Source: Clostridia bacterium (lineage in GTDB: Bacteria > Bacillota > Clostridia > Christensenellales > Borkfalkiaceae). From it: DNA of 64,000 nt. The stretch spans positions 1 to 64,000 of the forward strand of contig JAJQAK010000167.1 of the NCBI GenBank assembly GCA_021203845.1, given 5' to 3'. A model generated the notes under the pieces. That model was given only the letters and a program-made list of their open reading frames with translations. It had not been told where the DNA came from and did not search any database. Of this stretch, positions 19,712 through 29,189 are shown piece by piece (within the stretch, counting starts at the first letter, position 1; every line of letters starts with the position of its first letter). A program made the translations under genes and the position numbers.

Positions 19712-20410
19712 ATGTCGGATGTTGTTTTGAACGATGGGGAGGCCTTGGAGGACCTTTTCGGGGAGAAGAAAATAATACAGAACAGGAACCTTTACAGGTT
19801 CACGTCGGACAGCGTGATGCTCTCGAGGTTTGTGAGGGGTCGACGCGGCGACGTTGTGGCGGATTTCTGCTCGGGCTCGGGGATAGTGGGCTTCCACTTT
19901 CTCTGCCTCAACCCGGGCATAAAGAGCGTGACGCTTTTCGAGATGCAGGAGAGCCTCTCCTCCATGGCGGAGCGCACCAGGCAGCTCGACGGCTTCGACA
20001 AAGCGAGGGTGGTATGTTCGCGTATACAGGACATAGGCCCAGAGTATTGCGAGAAGTTTTCGCTGATCCTCTGCAACCCGCCGTACGAGACGGAGGGCTT
20101 CGACGGCGTGCCTTTCGAGCTCGCCGCGTGCAGGTGCGAAATCTCCGTGACGCTTAAGGAGATATGCGACATCGCCTCACGGACGCTCAAATACGGCGGG
20201 AAATTCGCCGTGGTCAACAAGGCGTCGAGGCTCGCGGAGCTCATGTACACGCTCAAATGCGCGAAGCTGGAGCCCAAGAGGCTTCAGTTCGTGTCGGGCG
20301 GGGGAAAGGACGAAAGGCCGTATCTCGTAATGTGCGAGGCCGTGAAGGGCGGAAAGACGGGCCTCGAGATACTCCCCGCGAAATTCAACGACGGTACGAA
20401 CGGAGGATAG
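19712..20410 (+). CDS. YabB/TrmN6-like tRNA (adenine-N6) methyltransferase
   Basis: ADFCSGSGIVGFHFL, LILCNPPYE; located between ricT and rsmI as in other Firmicutes. Confidence 0.85.
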   Translation: MSDVVLNDGEALEDLFGEKKIIQNRNLYRFTSDSVMLSRFVRGRRGDVVADFCSGSGIVGFHFLCLNPGIKSVTLFEMQESLSSMAERTRQLDGFDKARVVCSRIQDIGPEYCEKFSLILCNPPYETEGFDGVPFELAACRCEISVTLKEICDIASRTLKYGGKFAVVNKASRLAELMYTLKCAKLEPKRLQFVSGGGKDERPYLVMCEAVKGGKTGLEILPAKFNDGTNGG

Positions 20411-20413
20411 TGT

Positions 20414-21214
20414 ATGGTGTATTTCGTCGCGACTCCCATAGGAAATCTAAAGGACATGACCTACAGGGCGGTGGAGGTGCTGGGTTCCGCCGACGTCGTG
20501 TATTGCGAGGACACGCGGCATTCCGCGACGCTTTTCAATGCGTACGGCATAAAAAAAACGCTCCGCGCGTACCACAAGTTCAACGAGGCCAAAGAGTGCG
20601 ACAGGGTTCTTGAGGAGGCTGCGTCGGGACGTGACATCGCGATAGTGTCGGACGCGGGGATGCCGCTCATATCGGACCCCGGGGCGTATCTCGTGAGAAG
20701 GCTCGCGGAGGAGAAGATACCGTACACCGTCATCCCCGGCGCGTGCGCGTACGTGTCCGCGCTGGTACTCGCGGGTTTCCCCACGGACAGATGCGCGTTC
20801 ATAGGCTTTCTTCCGGAAAAAGAGTCGGAAAGGAAAAATCTTCTGGAAAGGTACAAAGACCTGGACCTCACTTTGTGTGTGTACTCCGCCCCGCAGGACA
20901 TAGACAGGGACGTGTCGTCGATGTACGCGGCCTTCGGTGAAAGACGCGCCTGCGCGGTCCGCGAGATCACCAAGATTCACGAGGAGGCGCTGCCGTTCAA
21001 TCTTTCGGAGGGGCTTACGGGCGAAAAGAGGGGCGAGTATACACTCGTCGTGGAAGGCGCGAGTCCCGTGAACCCACTCTGCTCGCTCACCGTGAGGGAG
21101 CACGTGACGCACTACATTGAGACGGGGCTGGACAAAAAAGAAGCCGTGAAGCGCACGGCGAAAGACAGGGGAGTCCCCAGGGACGATGTTTACAAGGAGG
21201 CCATGGACCTTTGA
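20414..21214 (+). CDS. rsmI: 16S rRNA (cytidine(1402)-2'-O)-methyltransferase
   Basis: VYFVATPIGNLKDMTYRAVEVL, CEDTRHSATLFNAYGI, VSDAGMPLISDPG. Confidence 0.96.
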   Translation: MVYFVATPIGNLKDMTYRAVEVLGSADVVYCEDTRHSATLFNAYGIKKTLRAYHKFNEAKECDRVLEEAASGRDIAIVSDAGMPLISDPGAYLVRRLAEEKIPYTVIPGACAYVSALVLAGFPTDRCAFIGFLPEKESERKNLLERYKDLDLTLCVYSAPQDIDRDVSSMYAAFGERRACAVREITKIHEEALPFNLSEGLTGEKRGEYTLVVEGASPVNPLCSLTVREHVTHYIETGLDKKEAVKRTAKDRGVPRDDVYKEAMDL

Positions 21215-21232
21215 GGTCCGTGAGAAGGATAT

Positions 21233-22267
21233 ATGAAGGAAAATAACACCGCCAAGAAAAACGACGTCAAGACCGGGAGCGTCAGCGACATATACGAGTA
21301 CGAGCAAAAATACGTCAAGAAGGAGAACAGCAAGTCGATAAGGTTCTTTCTGCGGCTCATCATAATAATACTCGCGGTTGCGGTTTTCGCGTGTCTTTTT
21401 TCCGTGGGGTACAGGCTGTACGAAATTTTTGACAACAAATATGTGGGTTACGGCATAGCGGCAATCTTTCTCGTGCTCTACATAGTGCTTTTCATTGTGC
21501 CCGTGGTGAAGATAATGAGGTCCGACTACTTCAAGGTGAACGTCAACTCAGAGACGGCGGGAGAGGCAAAAAGGCACAACAAGAAAGTAAGAGAGGACAT
21601 TGCCAAAAAGATAGTCGACTTCAACGCTGAGGTGGACAACGCGGGCTGGTATGACGGGGAGACCGTGGACAGGCTCGGATACGCCCTCTCCAAGAACGAC
21701 AACGAGGGCATAAAGGAATGTCTCACCGCGCTTTACGGCGGGAGCGTCAAAAAGAGCGCGAGATCCATCATAGCGAAAAGTTCCGTGAAGGCGGGGCTTC
21801 TGTCGGCCATATCCCAGAGCAAGACACTGGACACCGCACTCATCACGGCGGTGAACCTTCAGATGATAAAGGACATAATATTCCTCTACGGATTCCGTCC
21901 CACGGACGCGAGGCTCGTGAGGATATTCGGCGCGGTCATGGCGGACGCCCTGGTAGCGTACGGGCTCGGGAGCATAAACATTGGGAAGGGAGTCGCGAAG
22001 ACCGTCGGCGAGGCGGCGAAAGGAATTCCCGTGCTCGGACAGGCTCTCTCTATACTCGTGGACAGTTCGGTGCAGGGGCTCGTCAACGGCACGCTCACGG
22101 CCGTCATAGGGTTCCAGACCATAAGATACCTCAACTACGAGTACAAGCTCCAGAACATTCTGGACGGCGTGGTGCTGGTGGAAGAAGGGGAAGAGAAGGA
22201 GATATTCGAGGAGCTCGAGGACACGCTGAAAAAGGCCGGAAAGAAGAAATCCACGGCGACGGTGTGA
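21233..22267 (+). CDS. DUF697-like membrane protein
   Basis: 344 aa; two N-terminal TM helices; ALITAVNLQMIKDIIFLYGFRPTDARLVRIFGAVMADALVAYGLG. Confidence 0.75.
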   Translation: MKENNTAKKNDVKTGSVSDIYEYEQKYVKKENSKSIRFFLRLIIIILAVAVFACLFSVGYRLYEIFDNKYVGYGIAAIFLVLYIVLFIVPVVKIMRSDYFKVNVNSETAGEAKRHNKKVREDIAKKIVDFNAEVDNAGWYDGETVDRLGYALSKNDNEGIKECLTALYGGSVKKSARSIIAKSSVKAGLLSAISQSKTLDTALITAVNLQMIKDIIFLYGFRPTDARLVRIFGAVMADALVAYGLGSINIGKGVAKTVGEAAKGIPVLGQALSILVDSSVQGLVNGTLTAVIGFQTIRYLNYEYKLQNILDGVVLVEEGEEKEIFEELEDTLKKAGKKKSTATV

Positions 22268-22358
22268 GATATTTAGCGAAATACCTTGAAAATTTTTTAA
22301 AATATGTTAAACTAGAGGAAAGAAAAGGAAGGAGTCATTTAAATTGCGGAGGTGTTTT

Positions 22359-23931
22359 ATGAGAAGATTTTTAAATCCCCCCATAGACAATTTCACAAGA
22401 TATATAAATGAAAAAATTTTTGTTGATAAGAGCGGAATTATAGACTATACAAACAGTGTCATTGATTCCCTGGACGCTTTTATCTGTGTAAGTCGACCGA
22501 GAAGATTCGGGAAATCGGTTGTCGCAAATATGCTCGTTGCTTACTATGAGTCCGGATGTAAATCTAAAACGCTGTTTAAACACTTGGCCATATCGAAAAC
22601 CAAATTGTTTAAGAAACATCTTAATAAGTATAACGTCATATATATCGATATGGCGGATTATTTTAAATCGGATATAGAGGTGTCCGCCGGGCTTGAAAAA
22701 CTGAAAGACGAACTTGTTGACGAATTTAATAAAGAATACACCGATAGGTCTTTTGACAAAGACAAGATGGTATCCATGTTTAATGAGATATATGAGAGAA
22801 CTAACAGAAAGTTTGTTTTTGTAATTGACGAATGGGATTGTCCGTTTAGACGCAGAGTAGGAGATGTCAAAGGGCAAAAAAAATATTTGGAATTTCTTAA
22901 TGAACTGCTGAAAGAAAAAAATTATGTTGCCTTGGCCTACATGACCGGAATACTTCCCATAAAGAAAACGGGCGATGAATCATCGCTTAACATGTTCAGC
23001 GAGAAGACAATTATAAATGCGTCTCCCCTGCAGGAGTATTTCGGATTCACGGAGTCGGAAGTCAAGAGTCTGTGTGAAAAATTCGGTTGTTCATATGAAG
23101 GTGTCAGGTTTTGGTATGACGGATACACCGTGAACGGAATACAACTTTACAATCCTAGGTCCGTTGTGGAGGCAATCAAATCGGGTGTATTAGAGAACTA
23201 CTGGACTCAGACACAGACTTTTGAGGCGTTACAAAGCTATATAGGTGCGAATTTATTTGGTATTCACGATGCAATAACCACTTTGCTTTCCGGGGAGCAT
23301 ATAAAAATTGATACAACAAAGTTCAAAAACGATATGGTCACTTTTAAATCCGGGGACGACATTCTTACGCTTCTCGTCCATTTGGGATATTTGACCTATG
23401 ATATTGAGACAAAGAAGGTTGGCATACCGAATCATGAGATTTATTCCGAGTTTATGTCCGTTATAACCGATATGGGTTGGGAGGATACCGTGAGGCAGAT
23501 TGAAATCTCGGAAAAAGCCATGGGGGGCAATTCTTGCGAAGGATGAGAAAACCGTTGCTGAAATTGTTGCGGCCGTGCACAGGCAGAAGCCCGTTCTTAA
23601 TGGAAACAAAGAGACGACTTTGTACGAGGTCGTGAACGATGCATTCTTTACCGCTAGAAATTACTATAGTTTGGTTCCTGAAATGCCGGCAGGCGGAGGA
23701 TTTATCGATATATTGTTTATCCCGAATCGTAATACATCGAGACCGATGATGGTAGTTGAACTTAAGAGTAATAGTGTCGACACCGAAAAGACCGCGCTGA
23801 AACAGATTAAGGACAATCATTATACGGAGGCTCTTTCCGGATACAAGGGTAAGATTTTGCTTGTCGGAATAAGTTATAAAACGGAGAGAGAAGAGCATAC
23901 ATGTGTCATAGAAGAGGTGGAGAAGAATTAA
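22359..23931 (+). pseudogene. AAA-ATPase-like/PD-(D/E)XK nuclease family protein, copy C (split by a single frameshift)
   Basis: ATPase part MRRFLNPPIDNFTRYINEKIFVDKSGIIDYTN...VSRPRRFGKSVVANM ends after a G6 run at ~23523-23528; nuclease part WGAILAKDEKTVAEIV...DLFYSLVPEMPAGGGFIDILFIP...MMVVELKSN follows in the next frame. Confidence 0.85.
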
Positions 23932-23983
23932 CGATATCTCTTTAGCTGAGTATGGTACATTCCATGGAACGATATTCTGATGG

Positions 23984-24027
23984 TAAAAATCCGGGCCATG
24001 GTCAAGCCATTGACCATACTCCCGGAC
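23984..24027 (-). terminator. Rho-independent terminator of the tRNA-Arg gene
   Basis: Minus strand TCCGGGAGTATGGTCAATGGCTTGACCATGGCCCGGATTTTT; long stem and T-tract. Confidence 0.8.
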
Positions 24028-24035
24028 TTCTTTTG

Positions 24036-24112
24036 TGGTCTACCTGTGCGGATTCGAACCGCAGATCTTCAGAGTCGGAGTCTGATGTGTTATCCAGCTA
24101 CACTACAGGTAG
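24036..24112 (-). tRNA. tRNA-Arg(CCG)
   Basis: Cloverleaf: acceptor CTACCTG/CAGGTAG, D-stem GTGT/ACAC, anticodon arm TCAGA-CTCCGAC-TCTGA (anticodon CCG), T-arm TGCGG-TTCGAAT-CCGCA, encoded CCA. Confidence 0.95.
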
Positions 24113-24191
24113 ATATCGGAAACATTATAATACCGACAAAACCAATTGGCAACCTGTTGATTGACGAAAATGTATAATTGAGACATCTATA

Positions 24192-25112
24192 ATGGGAAGA
24201 TATTTTAACCCGGGGAACGAAAATTTTCGGAAACATACAGACGGGGATATATATGTCGACGTCCTAGGATATATGAACCAATGTACGAAATGGGAGAGTC
24301 TTTCTCGGATTTTGGACGGACTGTATTCCGAGCTCGTCTAGGAAATAGAAGAGGAATATCCCGATATCGTGCCGGGCAGATACGACACGTTCCCGGACTA
24401 TCTCGACACCGTTTACAAAAAGACGGGGGTTCCCTTTGTGTTCATCCTGGACGAGTGGGACGCGCCCGTACGCGGAACAAAATTTGGCGTTGAGGAGCAG
24501 AAGGAATACTTGGGTCATCTCACCGCTTTGTTCAAGGGTAATGCGTATGCGGCCCTGGTGTACATGACCGGAGTTCTTCCCATAGTAAAGCACGGCAGCC
24601 ACTCGGAGCTGAACATGTTCACAGAGATTTCCATGGTGAACGCCCATGGCTTGCGCGACTACACTGGATTCACGAAAGAGGATGTCATGCGTCTTTGCGA
24701 GGAGCGCGGGAAGCCGTTCGAGAAGGTCAGAAGCCGGTGCGCCGGGTATACCGTGGACGGAATCGTTTTGTACAGCCCGGGGTCGGTGGTATGCGTCGTG
24801 CGGTCACTCGGCGAAGGGACGGACGGCTTTGGGACGTCCGATGACATGTTTGAGGTTTTGGAACCATACATCGGTGTGAACGCACGTTATGTTCGTGACG
24901 TCCTGTCCTACCTCGTCGCGGGGAAGTCCGTCAAAGTCAATGTCAGCGGATTTTCGGGCAACGCCGGACCATTCATGTTTGACGACAACTTTCTGACCCT
25001 TCTCATTCATTTGGGGTATCTGACGTACAACAGAAACACAAAGAGGGCCAGGGCGTCTGACCGGGAAATGAAGGGCAGACTCAAAGGGTTGATAAACAAA
25101 ATCGCCGGATGA
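24192..25112 (+). pseudogene. AAA-ATPase-like family protein, decayed copy D
   Basis: MGRYFNPGNENFRKHTDGDIYVDVLGYMNQ... P-loop segment missing, stops, then VPFVFILDEWDAPVRGTKFGVEEQKEYLGHLTALFKGNAYAALVYMTGVLPIVKHGSHSELNMFTEISMVNAHGLRDYTGFTKEDV; C-terminal nuclease missing. Confidence 0.85.
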
Positions 25113-25160
25113 CGGCGGAATCGGGTATGTCCCGTTTGTGACATTCAGGGAGGATTTTCT

Positions 25161-26372
25161 GTGGAAAAGAAATTCGCGCATCTCGCGGCGCACGACGACG
25201 ACACGGACACAAGGGGGCTCGCCGAGCGCAGCGTCGAGTTGTATAAACACGGGGACGAGGTCAGGGCTCCCTTCGTGAGGGACAGCCACAGAATCCTGCA
25301 CTCCAACGCCTACAGACGTCTCAAACATAAGACACAGGTGTTTTTCAACATAGACAACGACCATGTCTGCACGCGTATGGAGCACGTCGCGCACGTGCAG
25401 TCGGTGAGTGACACCATAGCCTCGTGTCTCGGGCTCAACACGGACCTCACCAGGGCCATCTCAATGGGGCACGATCTGGGACATGCCCCTTTCGGACACG
25501 AGGGCGAGCACGTCCTTTCGGCTCTTTCGGAAAAATATCTTGGGACGCCGTTCTGGCACGAGAGGAACAGTTTGAGGTTCGTGGACCACGTCGAGCTTCT
25601 GGCAGACGACAAGGGCATATTCCGCGGGCTGGACCTCACATACGCCGTGAGGGACGGGATTATTTCGCACTGCGGGGAGAGGGACGACAAATCCTACAAA
25701 CCCAGGGAGGAGAAAATAGACCTCGAGAAGGAGTTTCTGAAGGTCGGTCAGTATGAGCCATACACCTGGGAAGGCTGTATTGTGAAGATATCCGACAGAA
25801 TCGCCTACGTCGGACGCGACATAGAGGATGCGCTGTCCCTCGGATTTTTGGACGAGAAGAAAAAGAAAATGCTTTCCGACAGGCTCGGCGAGACGCTCAC
25901 CACGACGTCCATAATGCGGGTTCTCATTGAGGACATCTGCCGTACCAGCACACCGGAGCACGGGATAGGCTTCAGCGACAGGGGTTCCGAGATGCTCAAC
26001 GCCATAAAAGATTTCAACTACACATATATCTATCTCGACGAAAGGATGGATCATATATCGAAGTACTGCGAACTTGTGCTCAGTGAACTTTTCGACACAT
26101 TTGACCGCATATATGACGGGGGAAACACTATTGAAGCTCTCCTGAAGTCGCATTACGGATACATCGCACCGCCCTTCGCGGAGTATCTCGCGAGATACTG
26201 TTTTCCCGACATAGTGCCGGCCGATTTGCTGAATGGCCGTGTGTACGACAACGAAAAGATATACGGCGGGCTCGGGGACGTTCGCACGTACCGACAGGCC
26301 ATAATAGACTATCTTTCCGGAATGACGGACAGGTTTTCGGTCGAATCGTTCGACTCGCTTCTTCGTTACTGA
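25161..26372 (+). CDS. dgt: dGTP triphosphohydrolase-like HD protein
   Basis: 403 aa; RDSHRILHSNAYRRLKHKTQVF, RMEHVAHVQSVSDTIA, GHDLGHAPFGHEGE. Confidence 0.93.
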   Translation: MEKKFAHLAAHDDDTDTRGLAERSVELYKHGDEVRAPFVRDSHRILHSNAYRRLKHKTQVFFNIDNDHVCTRMEHVAHVQSVSDTIASCLGLNTDLTRAISMGHDLGHAPFGHEGEHVLSALSEKYLGTPFWHERNSLRFVDHVELLADDKGIFRGLDLTYAVRDGIISHCGERDDKSYKPREEKIDLEKEFLKVGQYEPYTWEGCIVKISDRIAYVGRDIEDALSLGFLDEKKKKMLSDRLGETLTTTSIMRVLIEDICRTSTPEHGIGFSDRGSEMLNAIKDFNYTYIYLDERMDHISKYCELVLSELFDTFDRIYDGGNTIEALLKSHYGYIAPPFAEYLARYCFPDIVPADLLNGRVYDNEKIYGGLGDVRTYRQAIIDYLSGMTDRFSVESFDSLLRY

Positions 26373-26535
26373 CCGGCTGGCGTCCGGCTTCCGGGCGGAA
26401 AACACGAAACAATCGCAAAAAAACATCTTGACAAGTTTTAAGGTCGGTTATATAATGACTTTACGACAACTGTCGAAAAAAACTGACTAAAACCTTTGCG
26501 TTTCCGTCGAAGCGCAGTATGACAGGGGATTCAAC

Positions 26536-27339
26536 ATGATTACAGCATTATTGTCGTCGTGGAGCGATTTTTGGGACGATGCAGGAGAATATCTCACGAG
26601 AGAGTGGGGCGGCCTAACCTACTGGATGTGGTTCACAATCGCTATTCTCGTCGTGGTCGCGGTGATTCTCATCGCCGTGTTCGCCGCAAAGGGAAGCAAG
26701 AAACGTAAGCTGGCCGAGGAAGATGTTGCCCAGGCGGAAGAGGAGTTCGTTCCGGAGGAAACTCAGCCCGAGCCCGAAGAAATCCCGTACGTCTACGACA
26801 GCGTTCCGGCATATGAAGCCGAGCCTGAACCTGAACCCGAAACCGTGCCCGAACCCGTTTACGAACAGGAACCCGAGTATGAGCCCGAGCCCGCGTACGA
26901 ACCCGAACCGAAACCCGTCGAAGACGAACGTTCCTGGTACACGAGCTACGTTGACGAGAGCATTTCCGGGGAAGAGGAAGTTCCGGCGGACGAATACGTT
27001 CCCCCCGTCGAAGAGAAGCCCGCTTCCGTCGAAGAAGATGCGTCCGTGCGCGTCTACGTGCAGACGGAGTATGAGCAGAAGCCCGTCGTAGAAAGGACCC
27101 GCGAGACATACTATGAGACCCCGAGAGTCACCGAGAAGGTTTACCACGTCTCCAAGAGACGTCTGGACGGCAAGTGGCAGGTCAAGGCCTCCAAGAGCAC
27201 CAAGGTTATAAGGCTTTTCGATAAATACCGCGACGCCATAGAGTACGCCAAGAAACTCGCCATAAACCAGGGCACGAGAGTCATAATACACAAGGCGGAC
27301 GGGACGTTCAGCAAAATCTCGTTCGACAGCAGACAGTGA
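26536..27339 (+). CDS. Membrane-anchored protein with Pro/Glu repeat linker and C-terminal DUF2188-like domain
   Basis: 267 aa; TM WFTIAILVVVAVILIAVFAA; EPEPEPETVPEPVYEQEPEYEPEPAYEPEP; C-term VYHVSKRRLDGKWQVKASKSTKVIRLFDKYRDAIEYAKKLAINQGTRVIIHKADGTF. Confidence 0.85.
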   Translation: MITALLSSWSDFWDDAGEYLTREWGGLTYWMWFTIAILVVVAVILIAVFAAKGSKKRKLAEEDVAQAEEEFVPEETQPEPEEIPYVYDSVPAYEAEPEPEPETVPEPVYEQEPEYEPEPAYEPEPKPVEDERSWYTSYVDESISGEEEVPADEYVPPVEEKPASVEEDASVRVYVQTEYEQKPVVERTRETYYETPRVTEKVYHVSKRRLDGKWQVKASKSTKVIRLFDKYRDAIEYAKKLAINQGTRVIIHKADGTFSKISFDSRQ

Positions 27340-27376
27340 TATTAATAAAGTGATATAAAGTATGAAAAAACAGGAT

Positions 27377-27409
27377 AGCGCTCCGTGACGGAGCGCTTTA
27401 TGTTTTTTG
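27377..27409 (+). terminator. Rho-independent terminator
   Basis: AGCGCTCCG-TGA-CGGAGCGCT followed by TTATGTTTTTT. Confidence 0.85.
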
Positions 27410-27516
27410 CGTTTTTAGCCATGGCTGTACGGAGAGGGACGTATCCTTAGAACAGTGATTCCCGGTATTGTTTTTTCTGCTTTGTACTGTATAATTGATA
27501 GAAAAGAGAAGTCGCC

Positions 27517-27995
27517 ATGAGCAAATTTCTGAACCCCGGAAACGAAAAATTTCAGATATCGTTAAATTCCAAGATTTACGTTGATTAAACCGGACTCATA
27601 GAATATACTAACGAGTTGATTTCGACGGAACAGCGCTTTTTATGTGTGTCATGGCCCAGAAGGTATGGTAATCCATGGCCGCGAATATGCTAGAAGCTTA
27701 TTATTGCCGTGTATGCGATTCGCATGCCCAGTTTGACGGACTCGCAGGGGACTGGTACGACGGATACATCGTGGAGAACACACCGGAGGATCTGCATATT
27801 TACAACTCGAACTCCGTCGTGAGTTCCCTCCTGGAAGACAAGCTGGAAAATACGAAGATCTGAAACAGTACATACAGACGGACATCGGAGGTCTACATGA
27901 CGTTCTTATCAAACTCATAGGCGGGAAAGAGTACGATCTCAAGACGGAATCCTTTTCAAACGACATCGTTACAACGGACAAGCTCAGCTCCTCTT
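27517..27995 (+). pseudogene. AAA-ATPase-like family protein, decayed copy E
   Basis: MSKFLNPGNEKFQISLNSKIYVD*TGLIEYTNELISTEQRFLCVSWPRRYGN with in-frame TAA, then fragments DWYDGYIVENTPEDLHIYNSNSVVSSLL and LIGGKEYDLKTESFSNDIVT. Confidence 0.85.
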
Positions 27996-28085
27996 TTGAT
28001 TTTTTTCCGTCAAAATCGTTTGAAATCGGGTTAAACTCGTTATATCATATATGCGTAAACAATACGCTTAAGGAGTTTCTACATT

Positions 28086-29177
28086 ATGACTAAAATAGAC
28101 ATTTTTTCCGGATTCCTGGGAGCCGGCAAGACCACGCTCATCAAAAAACTCATAAAGGAAGCCTACAAAGGCGAGCAGGTCGTTCTCATCGAGAACGAGT
28201 TCGGCGAGATAGGCATTGACGGCGGATTTCTGGCGGATGCCGGTATAAAAATCAACGAGCTCAACTCGGGCTGCATCTGCTGCTCGCTTGTCGGCGACTT
28301 CGCCAAGGCGCTCAAGCAGGTAAAAAGTGAGTATTCGCCCGACAGAATAGTCATAGAGCCCTCCGGGGTGGGTAAGCTTTCCGACGTCATCCGCGCAGTG
28401 GAAAGAGCAGAGCTCGAGGACTGCGAGATATCCGGGCTCACGACAGTCGTGGACGCCAACAAGTGCAAACTCTACATGAAGAATTTCGGGGAGTTTTTTT
28501 GCGACCAGGTGGAGACCGCGGCGTGTATAGTGTTCAGCCACGCCGACACTGCGCCCGAGACGAAGCTCGCCGAGGCCGTGAAGCTCGTAAGGGAGCACAA
28601 CGGCAAGGCCACGACAATAACCACCCCGCTGGACGAGATAGACGGGAAAGAAATAATGGCTGCGATAGAGCACAGGGACACGCTTTCGGAGGCCCTCGCC
28701 CAGTTCGAGGAGGAACACAGAAAGGAAAGCGAGGAGCACCATCATCACGATGACGACGACGATGACGACGAGTGCTGCGGCCACGACCACGAACATCATC
28801 ACCATCACCACCATGACGGGGAAGATGAGGACGAGGACGACGATGAGAACGAACATCATCACGACCATGACCACGAGCATCACCACCACCATCATGCGGA
28901 CGAGGTGTTCACGAGCTGGGGCGTGGAGACGGGGAAGAAATATTCCGCTGAAGAGATCGAAAAGATTCTCACCGCCTTCGACGGGAGCGAGAAATACGGC
29001 GTCATACTGAGGGCGAAGGGAATTGTCCCCTCACCGGACGGCAGGTGGCTCCATTTCGACTACATCCCCGGGGAGACGGACATCCGCGAGGGCGCCGCGG
29101 CATACACCGGGAGGGTGTGCGTGATAGGCAGCAACATAGACGAGAAGGCGATTGAGGAGCTTTTGGGCGTCGGGTGA
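28086..29177 (+). CDS. CobW/P47K-type GTPase with long His/Asp-rich metal-binding stretch
   Basis: 363 aa; GFLGAGKTTLIKKL, ELNSGCICCSLVGDF (CXCC), HHHHDDDDDDDECCGHDHEHHHHHHHDGEDEDEDDDENEHHHDHDHEHHHHHH, CobW C-terminal domain. Confidence 0.93.
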   Translation: MTKIDIFSGFLGAGKTTLIKKLIKEAYKGEQVVLIENEFGEIGIDGGFLADAGIKINELNSGCICCSLVGDFAKALKQVKSEYSPDRIVIEPSGVGKLSDVIRAVERAELEDCEISGLTTVVDANKCKLYMKNFGEFFCDQVETAACIVFSHADTAPETKLAEAVKLVREHNGKATTITTPLDEIDGKEIMAAIEHRDTLSEALAQFEEEHRKESEEHHHHDDDDDDDECCGHDHEHHHHHHHDGEDEDEDDDENEHHHDHDHEHHHHHHADEVFTSWGVETGKKYSAEEIEKILTAFDGSEKYGVILRAKGIVPSPDGRWLHFDYIPGETDIREGAAAYTGRVCVIGSNIDEKAIEELLGVG

Positions 29178-29189
29178 CCGGAGGTGTGC

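Noticed and set aside
26669-27109. Arg-rich antisense ORFs over the Pro/Glu repeat
   Set aside because: Repeat-driven shadow frames without start signals or domains.
28068-28895. 275-aa minus-strand ORF with Val/Met-rich hydrophobic start
   Set aside because: Apparent TM segment is only the reverse complement of the His/Asp codon tract in the CobW gene.
28734-28900. CAT/CAC/GAC repeats considered as a CRISPR-like or microsatellite array
   Set aside because: In-frame coding low-complexity His/Asp tract; no spacer structure.
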